From positions 12,145-71,602 of the forward strand of contig BRYA01000219.1 in the NCBI GenBank assembly GCA_030267965.1: a stretch of DNA of 59,458 nt, given 5' to 3'. The translations under genes were made by a program, and so were the position numbers. Every line of letters starts with the position of its first letter. Position 1 is the stretch's first letter. Under the pieces are notes generated by a model, which was not told the DNA's origin, did no database searches, and saw only the letters and a list, made by a program, of their open reading frames with translations. Of the stretch, positions 9,766 to 19,574 are shown piece after piece. Origin of the DNA: Triparma columacea. Taxonomy: Eukaryota; Sar; Bolidophyceae; Parmales; Triparmaceae.

Positions 9766-10681
9766 TTATTCCCCAGCCTCAGGTGGTTCCTGCTGATGTT
9801 TCGGTGGGTTCTCATCGATGAACTTTTCCAGTCCCTCCACCACCTTGAGCACTGTATCTTCCACACCCTCCTCCAGGTCATCGACGGTGATGGTCACATC
9901 GGCCTGCTCGTACATGGGCCTTCTGGAATCCATCAGTGACGTGAGCTTTTCCATGACGTCCCCGTCTTGGAGGAGGGGACGGCCTTCACCGGCACCGACG
10001 CGTTTGGAGATGACGTCGAGGTCGACGTCAAGGAAACACACAAGTCCAGTCTGCATCTTGCTCCAATTAACCCTCTCCTTGACAATCCCCCCCCCAGTGC
10101 TCACCACACACCTGACGTGCCCGTGAACACCCCCCAGTACCTGGCTCTCCAGCTCCCTGAAGCTCTCCTCCCCCTCCTCTTCGAAGAATTTCTCGATCGT
10201 GATACCTTCAGGTAAACACGAGGTTATTATACTATCAGTATCGAGGAACGTGTAAGGCCCTAGTCGTTGAGCGAGACGTTCCCCGATTGCGGTCTTGCCG
10301 GAACCCATCATTCCGACCAGGTAGACATTGGTGCCAGCGAGCTTGGGAGTTAGGAGACGAGCAGGATCAGATTCCTTCGTAGCAGAGGGAGGAGGAGGTT
10401 CCTCGGGCATATAATCAAAACCTCCGACGCTGTGATGGGGTAAATGGGGTAAGAAACAAAGGATTTAATAGAAACAAAGGAAGCGGAAAGGAGTTTTAGT
10501 GCCATAGGGTATTTCCAAGGGGAGAAATGATGAGTGACGACGACGACGACCGAGGTATGACTCACCGAATTTCTTTATTTGAACGAACTGAGTGAATTCG
10601 CGTAAAAGTTAAAGGTTTCATGGTGAATGGATGCCCGACATGGCAGCATAATGTGACAAGAAGCAGTATAAAGGGCTTCAT
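9766..10681 (-). CDS. SK: shikimate kinase with signal-peptide-like N-terminus encoded by a separate exon
   Basis: Exon 2 (10429-9766) encodes shikimate kinase: Walker A in LVGMMGSGKTAIGERLAQRL, the shikimate-binding Asp in FLDTDSII, the STGGGIV loop, the lid arginine in GEGRPLL, and RRPMYEQAD near the end. It phosphorylates shikimate at the 3-OH in aromatic amino-acid synthesis. I infer exon 1 at 10681-10566: a GTGAGT donor follows and a CACAG acceptor at 10434-10430 joins in frame, giving 259 residues. Exon 1 reads MKPFILLLVTLCCHVGHPFT then a Lys/Arg/Ser/Thr-rich stretch. That is a signal peptide plus transit-like sequence, the bipartite pattern for import into a secondary plastid, where the shikimate pathway operates in such algae. 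The start codon lies 75 bp from the divergent dihydroorotate dehydrogenase ATG at 10757. Enzyme call firm; exon 1 moderately supported. Confidence 0.88.
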
Positions 10682-10756
10682 GGGTTGAAATTGATTTTTT
10701 TGTGGGTGGGCAAAAACAAAAGCACATCAATATGCCCGTAGAGTGAGTTCCGCTCG

Positions 10757-12414
10757 ATGATACTGCCTCTGCTGCTCTTTTTAGGGTGCTATATACTCCC
10801 AACAATATCCAATATATCTCTATGTTTCTCTTCCTTCCCCAATAGTATCCTCAATCAAGATCGGCGGGTGATCCACTCTGTGTAACTTTTACCTCACAAC
10901 CCTCACTAACGCCTCTTCCCTCCTCCTCATCAAACATCTCAACCCCTTTCACAGTCTCTCAACAACCATATGTGGTCAAACCCTCACCACATGCGTCTAC
11001 AACGCCTCTGGTCCTCGCACCGGTTCCTCTGATGCCCTGTCCAAGGTAGCCTCGTCCCGCTCCGGTGCAGTCCTCGCAAAGTCGGCCACTGTGGAAGAAC
11101 AGACCGGCAATCCCCTGCCCCGTACGTTCCAAGCCGACGGTAAGGGCTCTCTCAACTCTGAGGGCCTCCCCAATAAGGGCATCGACTATTACATCTCCCA
11201 GAATACCATCGAAGAATCGATGGGGGAGTCGGGGAAGCCTTACTTTGTATCCATATCAGGTCACAACCTCGCTGACAACCTCGACATGCTTAAGAAGATC
11301 GACAAAGTCTCCGGTATTTCCGGGGTGGAGCTGAACCTTGCCTGCCCTAATGTCATTGGACACCCAATCATCGCTTACGACTTTGAACAGATGGACTCTG
11401 TCCTCTCCGCCGTTGCCAAGCTCAAGTTGAAGAAGCCCCTTGGGGTCAAGATGCCACCCTACTTCGATGGCCCCCACTTCGAGCAGGCCGCCAAGGTGCT
11501 CAACAAGTACAAGTCCTCTATTTCCTACGCCGCCTCCATCAACACCGTGGGGAACGCCCTCGTTATCGACACCGTCGCGGAGATGCCTGCTATAAACCCT
11601 AAGGGCGGGTTCGGAGGCTTGAGCGGTCCGGCTGTGAAGTACACGGCCCTGGCGAACGTGAAGAAGATGAGGGACCTGCTCGACGAGAGCATCGACGTTG
11701 TGGGGGTGGGAGGGGTGGAGACGGGAGAGGACGTGTTCCAGGTAAGAGAAGGAAGGAGTAATGGAGGAGAGGGGGCGGGAGGGGAAGGGGGGTGACGAAC
11801 GGCAGTCGAACGATTGTATTATATACCTCATCGCCTTCTAAAACCTTTCCCCAAAAAATGTTCGCTTCGCTCCCGTCTTAGTTCCTCCTCTGCGGAGCCC
11901 AGGCTGTTCAGGTCGGTACGAAGCACTGGATCGAGGGCGCCTCTTGCTTCGATCGCATCGTCGGTGAGCTTGAAGTGCTTATGGAGGAGAAGGGGTACAA
12001 GAGCGTGGAGGAGTTCAGAGGCAAACTCAAACCATGGTCCAAGGCGGGGGCGAGCAAGTCAAGGGCAGCGAAGAAGAAGGCAGGGGCGGGGAGGTCAAGG
12101 GCGGACCAGGCAAAGGTGAGCAACGGGAGCTGAAGAATTAGGAGAAGGAGCGCTGACATCTTTTGTTCAAGCGCTTACATTCAACAATATCGCTCGCGCT
12201 CGACTTGTAGATTCCTGTCGGTAAGGGCGGCATCCTTCCCACGATGATCGTGTCGTTCCTTTTAGGTCTGCTTCTCGCTACCGCTGCTTTCAGTGCTTTG
12301 GGTGGTGAAGTTTCGATGGGGGGGTTCGTGCCGTTCGGGAGCCTGCTGAAGATACACGACGAACTTGAGGGGGCGAGAATGGGACCGAGGAAGAAGAAGG
12401 TGAAGGAACTTTAA
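10757..12414 (+). CDS. DHODH: dihydroorotate dehydrogenase, class 1A-like, with C-terminal membrane segment
   Basis: Exons inferred: 10757-10881, 10955-11741, 11882-12115 and 12211-12414, giving 449 residues in frame. The catalytic core shows NASGPRTGSS, the class 1 FMN/substrate loop LNLACPNVIGHPIIAYDFEQ with the active-site Cys of the family, SINTVGNALVID, GGFGGLSGPAVKYTALANVK, VVGVGGVETGEDVF and CGAQAVQVGTKHW. Class 1A enzymes oxidise dihydroorotate to orotate with fumarate in the cytosol; this differs from the quinone-linked mitochondrial class 2. Odd here: after a Lys/Arg/Ala-rich linker (about 360-385) the last exon encodes a hydrophobic segment (ILPTMIVSFLLGLLLATAA) and a basic tail. 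The proposed first exon also encodes a hydrophobic start, MILPLLLFLGCYILPTISN. The first exon is the least certain part, since its donor (GT|GTAACT) is weak. Confidence 0.87.
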
Positions 12415-12530
12415 GGCACGGAAGTAAAGATCGAAGGGATGATTGAGAGGAAGGATAAAAGGAATTATTTACACCTCCAAAGCAAGTCTGCTTCCCCTAC
12501 TCCTTCACGCAGTGTGTTCTTCCTCCCCCT

Positions 12531-13879
12531 TTACTCCTTACCCCCCTTGTCGTACTCAACCTGCACCCCTGCCCCGAACATTTCCCTCACATTCTCGTTA
12601 CTCAAAATGATCAACCCGTCCTCAGTCTTCTCCTTCGTCGTCCATTTAACCTCCACGACCCCTTCCCCTACCGTGACCTTCTTGTGCTTCGGAGCCCCCA
12701 GCGACTTCAATATCTTGTCCACCGTCGACCTCTTCATGTCCCCCTTGATGTCCCCCCTAATGACCACCCCAAGGCTGCCCTCCACGTTGTCCATGGCGAC
12801 AACCGGAACGCAAGCGCCTGCAGAGGCCGCGGAATTCCTGGACCTCTTTGCAAGGGCCCTGATCCTGACACCCTCGTCGTGTCTGTACGGGCACTTGTCC
12901 CCCTTCCTGCACTTCCCCTTGCTCTTCCAGTTGTTACAGTCCTTCTCCCCCTTCCCCTTCTTTTCCATCCCCTCCTCCTCCTCTACGACGGCGGCCTTCC
13001 GCTTCTTCATCTTGCTCCCCCTGCTCCCCTCGTCGTGCTTGAACTTGCAGGCGTCCCCCTTCCCGCACTTGCCCTTCTTCACCCAGTCGAAGCACTTCTT
13101 CACACCGTCCCCCCTCACCACGCAGCCCCCCTCCCCAGTGTGGAGGAATTTGCAGTCAGATCCATGAGGGCATACGAAGCGCTGGAAGAGGTAACAGATG
13201 TTGGACCCGACGTTGTCTCCGGAGGTGCGCTGAACGGGCCTAAAGGTAACAGTATGCTTTTTACCTGCCTTGCAGGAGCCCTTCTTCAACACCAGGGAGC
13301 GGTCCTCCTCGCTCTTGAACGTTACGTAGCCGTACCCAAGGTGGGGCTTCTTGTCGTCGGAGTCGACGTTTGAAGTGGAGGAAGAGGGGAGAGGAGGATT
13401 GGGGGAGGGAGGGGAGTCAAGGGCGCTTTCTCTGGCCTCACCACTGTCCACAGGCTTCTCTGTTATCAAGTCGACATCCTAGGACAAGTGAAGGTTGGTG
13501 AATGAGACGGTTAGAAGAATGGATCACTCATCGTCGTCCGTATTCCAAATGTTATGCTCAAAACTTCTGCTCACCTCAATCTCTACGCTAAACTCCTGCT
13601 CCAGCAAAGCTTTGAGCTTCTCATTGGTGTACTTTGGGGGAACACGGGAAGCGAAGAGTTTTACATGATCCGTCTAAGGTGGTGGGAAAGGGTGTAAGGG
13701 GGTGGGTGAGGGGGAGAGTGGAGTGGGAGGTCGGTGGCTTCGGGACAAGGAAGAAGGAAAATGGTGTATTTGGGGTTTTGGGGTTGAAAACAACAATCAA
13801 TTGTCTTGAGATGAGAGTATTTGATAAGAGTATTTACCTGATCATATCCTTTGTAGTTTGATTTGAACGTTTCTTCCAT
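12531..13879 (-). CDS. RNA-binding protein with RRM-like domain and three CCCH zinc fingers
   Basis: Three exons: 13879-13838, 13673-13575 and 13478-12531, giving 362 residues in frame. Exons 1-2 plus the start of exon 3 form an RRM-like fold: DHVKLFASRVPPKYTNEKLK, then after a Ser/Pro-rich insert the RNP1-like GYGYVTFKSEEDRSLVL. Three CCCH fingers follow: CYLFQRFVCPHGSDCKFLH, CFDWVKKGKCGKGDACKFKH and CNNWKSKGKCRKGDKCPYRH. A Lys/Glu-rich linker separates fingers two and three. The C-terminal 130 residues are of unknown fold. CCCH-RRM proteins bind RNA in splicing, tRNA or mRNA metabolism; I cannot tell which here. Divergent from the wybutosine fusion gene at 14089, sharing a 209 bp intergenic region. 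Confidence 0.82.
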
Positions 13880-14088
13880 TTTAGAAATTGATCCAAGAAA
13901 GACCTAAAGTTTCACCCACCCATTTCTGTCAAATATATTTTCCTAGTCGATACGATACCCCTATCTACTATCTTGACCCTAAAATTCTTTAATTTAAGGA
14001 CGACTACAACTTTCAAATTGACGATTTTACTGCAGTAAGACTATATCACCCAACATAGTCGACGACCCCATAAGCTGCATTCCAAACA

Positions 14089-15867
14089 ATGTTCCAACAA
14101 GCCAAGGCCCGCATCCTCTCCAAGCGTGATCGCTCCTCCCGTGGTCGCATCGACCCCCACATTTCCACCGTCTGCTCCCAGCTCAACTCCCTCCCCTGCT
14201 TCTACACCACCTCTTCCTGCTCAGGCCGCTTCTACATGTACAGAGGGGTGGGAAACAAGAGGGATAACAAGGATACTAAGAAGAGGGAGAACAGGGGGGC
14301 GGGCTTCGAGAGGTTCAGGGTGTGCCATGATTACGTGGGGGAGGGGATGGTGGAGAGATACTTTGACCTGACCACTCTGGAGACCGACAGGACTGGGGGG
14401 GGGGATAAGGAGGGAGCGGGGGTTAGTGAGGTGGACCAGTGGGAGGGTTTGGACGACGAGGTTGGCGGGGGAGTTGGGGTTGGTGATGTAGAGGTGGAAG
14501 ATGCGGACTCTGCGGTGGAAGCGGGAGAAGCGGCGGGAGAAACAGCGTCGGAGTACAAGTCCAGCCACCCTCAGGTGCCGAACCTGCACGCCTCTGAGCA
14601 TAACTCGACCGTTTGGCTGAGGTATGAGCCCCTGATCCTCCACGTCGCTTGCTGCTCGCCATTGGCTGCTGACTTGCTCATCAAGCTCTTGAGGAAGGCT
14701 GGGTTGAAGACTGCGGGGGTTCAAAGGATGGGGTCACGGCCCATCATTGTACAGGTACTGGGGGACGAGGGGCTGGAGATGCCGCTCACTGACAATGAGG
14801 GGAGGGGGGTCTGGGGGGGGAAGGAGAGGTGGCTAGGGGAGCTGGTTAACGAGAGGCAGAGGAGGAATTGGGGGAAGATAGAGAGGCTTGAGAGAGCGCT
14901 GGTTGAGGTGGGTGAGGAGGAGATTGAGGAAACCGTGGTGGGGGAGGGGGGGGAGGGGGGAGAGGGCGGGGACGGGATAGTCGGGCATGATGTTGTTGGT
15001 GATGTGGCCATTGTTAGGGACTTGGAGGGTGGGGAGGAGGAGATCAAGGAGATGGCGGAGAGAGTCATGAGGACAAACAAGAAGATCAAGGTCGTCGTGC
15101 TACAGAACGAGCCGCTCGAGGGGGAACTCAAGCAGGCAAAGACTATGAGAATATTGGCCGGAAACAAGGAGAGGATGGGGAAGGACGGTAGCTTGCTAAC
15201 TACGCACCAGGAGTACGGGATCAAGACCCAGGTGGACCTTAACCTGGCGTTCTTCACCCCTCGGATGAGCGGGGAAAGGCTGAGGCTCTGCAACCTCGTC
15301 AGCAGGGGGGAATTTGTTCTCAGCCTGTTTGCAGGGGTGGGGATGGAGGGGCTCATGATCGCGGGGAGGAGGGAGGTGGGAGGCGTCGTGATGGTGGAGC
15401 TGAACGAGAGGGCGACTGAGTGCGCGGAGAGGGGGAGGGGGATGCTGAGGAGGAACAAGGCGGTGGTCGTTAAAGGGGGAGGGGAGGAGGCGTGGAAGAG
15501 GACGAAGATTGTTAGGGGTGACGTTAGGGAGGTGCTGAGAGAAGGGTTCGAGGGGAGGTGCTTCGACAGGGCCATCGTTCCGAGGCCTAAGGAGGGGACG
15601 AAGGACGGTGACATGGGGGGGGAGGGGGGGGCGGAGTATTTGAGGGCGCTGCTACCTCACCTTCGACCCAGGGCGGAGGTGCACTGGTACGACTTCGCGG
15701 CGGACTGGGAGGTCGAGGGGGGGATGCAGAGGACGAAGGATTTCATTAGGAGGGTGCTGGAGGAGGAGGGGAAGGGGGTGGAATTTCTGAGTGCTGGGAA
15801 AGCGGGAAAAGGGACGATTGCCAAGAGACAGTACAGGGTTGTGGTGGACTTTAGGGTGGTTGAATAA
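14089..15867 (+). CDS. TYW3: wybutosine biosynthesis fusion: TYW3 methyltransferase plus TYW2/TRM5-like domain
   Basis: A 592-residue single-exon protein. Residues 1-270 are TYW3: FQQAKARILSKRDRSSRGRI, then the family signature FYTTSSCSGRFYMY, and LWLRYEPLILHVACCSPLAA-like sequence with an acidic insert of about 80 residues between. Residues about 340-590 are a TRM5/TYW2-type Rossmann methyltransferase: LEGELKQAKTMRILAG, TTHQEYGIKTQVDLNLAFFT, the SAM loop VLSLFAGVGMEGL, and DRAIVPRPKEG. TRM5 has NLP at that last position; its absence and the fusion to TYW3 favour the TYW2 role (aminocarboxypropyl transfer to imG-14), with TYW3 then methylating N4. TYW2 and TYW3 act in succession, so the fusion is logical. 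TYW1 lies at 1306. The coding strand is very rich in G, including runs of eight or more. Which of TYW2 or TRM5 the second domain is remains an inference. Confidence 0.87.
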   Translation: MFQQAKARILSKRDRSSRGRIDPHISTVCSQLNSLPCFYTTSSCSGRFYMYRGVGNKRDNKDTKKRENRGAGFERFRVCHDYVGEGMVERYFDLTTLETDRTGGGDKEGAGVSEVDQWEGLDDEVGGGVGVGDVEVEDADSAVEAGEAAGETASEYKSSHPQVPNLHASEHNSTVWLRYEPLILHVACCSPLAADLLIKLLRKAGLKTAGVQRMGSRPIIVQVLGDEGLEMPLTDNEGRGVWGGKERWLGELVNERQRRNWGKIERLERALVEVGEEEIEETVVGEGGEGGEGGDGIVGHDVVGDVAIVRDLEGGEEEIKEMAERVMRTNKKIKVVVLQNEPLEGELKQAKTMRILAGNKERMGKDGSLLTTHQEYGIKTQVDLNLAFFTPRMSGERLRLCNLVSRGEFVLSLFAGVGMEGLMIAGRREVGGVVMVELNERATECAERGRGMLRRNKAVVVKGGGEEAWKRTKIVRGDVREVLREGFEGRCFDRAIVPRPKEGTKDGDMGGEGGAEYLRALLPHLRPRAEVHWYDFAADWEVEGGMQRTKDFIRRVLEEEGKGVEFLSAGKAGKGTIAKRQYRVVVDFRVVE

Positions 15868-15960
15868 GTGGGGGGGTCAAGGGGTGCTAAATTAGACTGC
15901 GCAGTTGTGACGTAAATAGGTCAATTTTGCGAACTGCTGTATTGTACGATTTTTATTTAC

Positions 15961-17324
15961 TTATATCAAGTCGTTGGTCGCGTTCCCGAACTGGTCGAAT
16001 GAGAAACCTTCCCATTCTGTGTCCTCTCCGAACGTGTACAAGAAGAGAGTTAGGCTAACGATAAAGAAGAGGTACTTGGAACTGTAATCCTGGTCGACTA
16101 CATTGCCGAATACTTTAACATGCCGCGGCAGCTCGCTCTTTAGCAACACCACCACGCTCGACCTGTCCCGTAAGGACCAACCCTCCGTTCCCGCCTTCCC
16201 CTCCGCGATCCAGGCGATCATCTGACCGAGGAGCGAAGCGAGGAGCGAAGCGAGGAGCGAAGCGAGGAGCGAAGCAACGAGTCAGAATAATGTAGCGGTT
16301 TGGAGTGCCGAGGGAGCGAAGCAACCGAGAACCCCACGTGCGACGTTTTCTAGCTTGGTTCTCTTCTCACCTTCTCCTCCTCCTTCGAGTTAACTATAAA
16401 TGCGTTGAACGAGTAGGCGCTAGGCACGGCGTAAAAAATCGCCCAGACCATGAGCCACGGGCTTGACCAGGGGGAGAAGACCCAGTCGTAGATTGCGACG
16501 AAGACGGACATTAACATGAGCAGTGAAGTGGGATTACTTGCCACCACCAGGTACATCCACTCCTTATATAGAAATGAGAAAGCTGAGTTCCCCGCTATGC
16601 GCTCCTCTGGGGACAGCTCGCCCCGCCTCAGCCGCTCGAAAAGCTTATCCCGGAGCCCCTTCAGACTCAACTGAAGGTACTCGAAGTGCATACTGCCCAC
16701 GGTCAGCCACAAGGCCGCCCACAACCAGTTGAGAGCCAGGCCAGGGACGATAAGAACATTGAAGGACGACTCCAACATTGGGTCCGGGCGGCATTCACTG
16801 ATGTGTGCTAGAGTCACCCCAAAACACATGATGGGCCAGATGAGGAAAACCATGAACAACCAGCCCACAAGTCCCTCGCTGAGGGACTCCATGAGGATGT
16901 GTCGATTCTCCTTGGCGTACTTGTCAGAGGACCAGTAGGAGAACTTGCCAAATTCCGGATTGCGAGCTAAGTGTCCCATGACGAGGATGTCGCTGACACT
17001 GCCAACGTACAGCAGAATGACGTGCAGGATCGGGCGCCAGCGGCCAAGGAGAGAATGTGACAGGGCCGGGTCGATGTTCAGGCCCAACGAGTACACACAG
17101 AATGTACAGCTTCCAAGACCGTACATGAGAATTGAGAGCTGCCGGTGAAATGTCGCGGACGACTTTGCGCCAAACCCGATCGGCGTTAGGACTGCGTCAA
17201 CAAGCGCGAGCGCTTTTGCCTTTGATGTGGGGGGTGGTGTTGAGGTTGAGGGGTCGTGGTGGTGGTGGGATGGAGAGGGAGGGGGAGACCCAACCATGGC
17301 TATGCGAGCACCGGTTGCCAGCAT
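15961..17324 (-). CDS. polytopic membrane protein, about seven predicted helices, unknown family
   Basis: Two exons (17324-16371 and 16221-15961) give 404 residues in frame. After a Pro/Ser/His-rich N-terminus, hydrophobic segments can be seen at about SILMYGLGSCTFCVYSLGL, PILHVILLYVGSVSDILVM, VGWLFMVFLIWPIMCFGVT, VLIVPGLALNWLWAALWLTV, TSLLMLMSVFVAIYDWVF, WLMVWAIFYAVPSAYSF and, in exon 2, KYLFFIVSLTLFLYTFG. I do not recognise the family. The single intron (16370-16222) contains a 12-nt GC-rich minisatellite. Divergent from the gene at 17754. It is probably a receptor, channel or transporter but nothing identifies a ligand. Confidence 0.7.
16228..16325. repeat. intronic GC-rich minisatellite, GAGCGAAGCGAG unit
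   Basis: Four tandem copies of a 12-nt unit (GGAGCGAAGCGA) occupy about 16228-16276, inside the only intron of the membrane-protein gene. A degenerate outlier copy (GGGAGCGAAGCAACCGAG) lies near 16312. The same GGAGCGAAGCG core recurs in three other introns of this window. Confidence 0.8.
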
Positions 17325-17753
17325 GATGTTTTGTATGTATGTTATGCGATGTCTCCGACAGGCCTTGTAGGTAAGGTGCTTGTGCTGACGCGTGGAAGTG
17401 TTACGGGTCGATCTACACGTACGTATTGGTCGACTAGATGTTTTTATGCAATCTCCAGCTTAATCTGGTTGTTTTCCGGAGATTTTAATTGATGGCCGGC
17501 CAGATGATGGCCATTTCTAAAATCTTCGGCTCAATCTTCTAACCCTTCTGCTCAAAACAAGCTTGGTATTACTTTGTTCGCTTGTCGACTGGCTCCCCCG
17601 CCTACTTAACCTCTCGAGACCGCCCTTCCTCGACTCCGCCGCAATTCTCACTCCTCCCCTCACTTCACTTGAACCAACCTTTCGAGGACCTTTCCCATCA
17701 TTTTGTTGGTTCTGAGATTACAGCAAACATCTGACTCCCGCTAGGAAGTGGCC
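17325..17753. other. divergent intergenic region
   Basis: 429 bp between two divergent membrane-protein genes. No supported coding exon. A CCCGCTAG acceptor-like sequence just before the plus-strand ATG (17754) could mean an unseen first exon of that gene, but I found no matching upstream ATG with an open frame. It likely holds both promoters. Confidence 0.4.
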
Positions 17754-19085
17754 ATGTTCTCGGTTGATGAAAATTGCCAGTATGCTGATTGGATCTCGGT
17801 TGCCACGAAGGATTGTAGTGGACACGGTACCTGCGAAGCTGGGGGGAGGTGCAAATGTGTATCAGATTACAGTGGAAAAAGTGATTGGGTTAATATGGAC
17901 GGTTATGACTGTCACGTGTCTATTCCAAATGAAAACTTCTCCATCCCTTGGTTTGGAGCTCTCGTATGCACTAGTATAAGTTTCGGGTTTGTGACAGCAG
18001 TTCTAATTCGAGATCTGAAGAAGGTTAAGTACGATTGGCCAAAGTTGCGGAAGCTGAAGGTGAGGGGGGGGGGGGGGTTAGTCATATCGGCACAACATCC
18101 CGCAACCTTCCCTCACTCGGCATTCCTACGCAGACTTTCTCCCTCATCTCGATTTTGATCATGGATCAAATGTTGATCTGGATCATCTGTGCGTGCAAGA
18201 CCTTCAATCCCTCGACACTGATTTCACCTCGAATTCTTGGGTTGTACGAGGTTATGCTAATTGTTTTTGTGCTCACATTTGCGGCTCTGCCACGGTATGC
18301 GAAGCTCTTTCTGAAGGTTGCGACTAAGCATCTCGGGGAAAATGATAAGCGTGACATCATGAAGAAGGTCGACAAGGGTCTCACAATACTGCCGCGGTTC
18401 CACACATTCTTCATCCTTGTTCTCGGTATTCTTGCGGCGGTCATGTCGAGGAGAGGCTCTGAGATCTCGAATTACATCTATGTACCCTATGTCCTCTTCA
18501 ACCTTTACCTTATAATTGCCATACTTCTGATGCTGCCGCAGTTGTGGTTTCTGAAAAAAGCAACGATCGACACGATCTTCAGGGGGGTTGGGAAGGATAG
18601 GTTTGGGTGTGCACACGGTTCTAACTCCTTAATCAGGATGAAGAGGGGTGAGTTGAATGTTAAAGTAGGAAGCTTCGCATGAATATCTTCACTAATCCTT
18701 CGTCATCACTCGCACCGCAGTTATTCAAATTTTCATTCCGGCCGCAACGTTCTTGATCTCTTTAACTGCCATCGCAATGATGATCCTGCTCATTCCTCAA
18801 TTTTGGAAGCACTGGGGAGGGGGGGTTCTAACCATGATCTACGCCTGGGGCTGTGGAGTATCTCTTGCAATGCGCATCTTTGTCGTGACCGACCGCAAGG
18901 AGAAGATGAATGGGAGGGTGGTAGAGGTATGCAGCGGGGAGTCAAGGTATTCACCGACCTCGAGTACGTTCTCATCGTCGACTGAGGAGGGGGGGGGGAG
19001 GAGCAGGCTGGAGACGCTTAAGGGGGACAATGGCATCAACGACTTCCCAAGGAAGTCAAATCCAAAAAGGGACACGAAAATATAA
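17754..19085 (+). CDS. EGF-like domain plus about seven transmembrane helices, receptor-like protein
   Basis: Exons 17754-18059, 18134-18647 and 18721-19085 give 394 residues in frame. Residues about 20-60 are an EGF-like module: CSGHGTCEAGGRCKCVSDYSG plus later cysteine. Seven hydrophobic segments follow, starting WFGALVCTSISFGFVTAVLI and ISILIMDQMLIWIICAC, then MLIVFVLTFAALPRYA, FFILVLGILAAVM, VLFNLYLIIAILLMLP, FLISLTAIAMMILLIP and TMIYAWGCGVSLAMRIFVV. The C-tail is Ser/Thr/Gly-rich and would be cytosolic if the EGF module is outside. I see no signal peptide; either helix 1 inserts the N-terminus or an upstream exon is missing (a splice acceptor sits just before the ATG). Family unknown. 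The layout resembles a GPCR-type receptor, but topology alone cannot prove that. Confidence 0.68.
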
Positions 19086-19119
19086 ACGATGTCAGATGTC
19101 TCCTCAGTAATAATCTTCA

Positions 19120-19560
19120 CACTATCAGACTTTCTTTACCATCGGTCTGACGAACGAACAAAAATTGACAAAATTTGGCAAAATGAAATTGATTAACTGA
19201 GACTTTAAAAATGTAAAATATTTCGCTGTATCAAATTTAAACATAAATTTGTATATTTATATATCTTAAATTGGATTTTGATAAGTAGTGAAAATATTTT
19301 TTCAAAGGTTTCAAATCAGTACGAAGAAATGTGATATATTATTTTATATAACATAGAAAAATTTAAATCAATATTGATTTATAAATATTCAAAAAATTGA
19401 CACAGATATTTTCAAATATTCATAACTGATTTCATTTCAATTTTTAATCTAAATTAATGCTTAACATACATATTAGAGAAGGCAAATGAATTTGCATTTC
19501 AAGATAGTGGATTGTTCACATATTCACATAATTTCCTAATTTCCGTTCAGAGACTTCTCT
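19120..19560. other. AT-rich island
   Basis: About 440 bp with far lower GC than anything around it. In 19201-19260 only 10 of 60 bases are G or C, and in 19261-19320 only 13. It is made of A/T homopolymers and TATAT strings without a clear tandem period or ORF. It lies between the convergent 3' ends of genes at 17754-19085 and 19575-20787, so it is not expected to be a promoter. Confidence 0.75.
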
Positions 19561-19574
19561 TTTTTACAGTTAAA

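Noticed and set aside
12439..13373. Plus-strand ORFs of 229-242 residues
   Set aside because: Antisense shadows of the CCCH zinc-finger exon on the minus strand, which has clear CCCH motifs.
14721..15614. 297-residue minus-strand Ser/Pro-rich ORF
   Set aside because: Shadow of the G-rich TYW3 fusion coding strand; composition follows from C-rich antisense.
16228..16276. Minisatellite considered as part of the membrane-protein coding sequence
   Set aside because: It lies inside an intron with good GTGAGA and TCAG borders, and splicing it out restores the frame.
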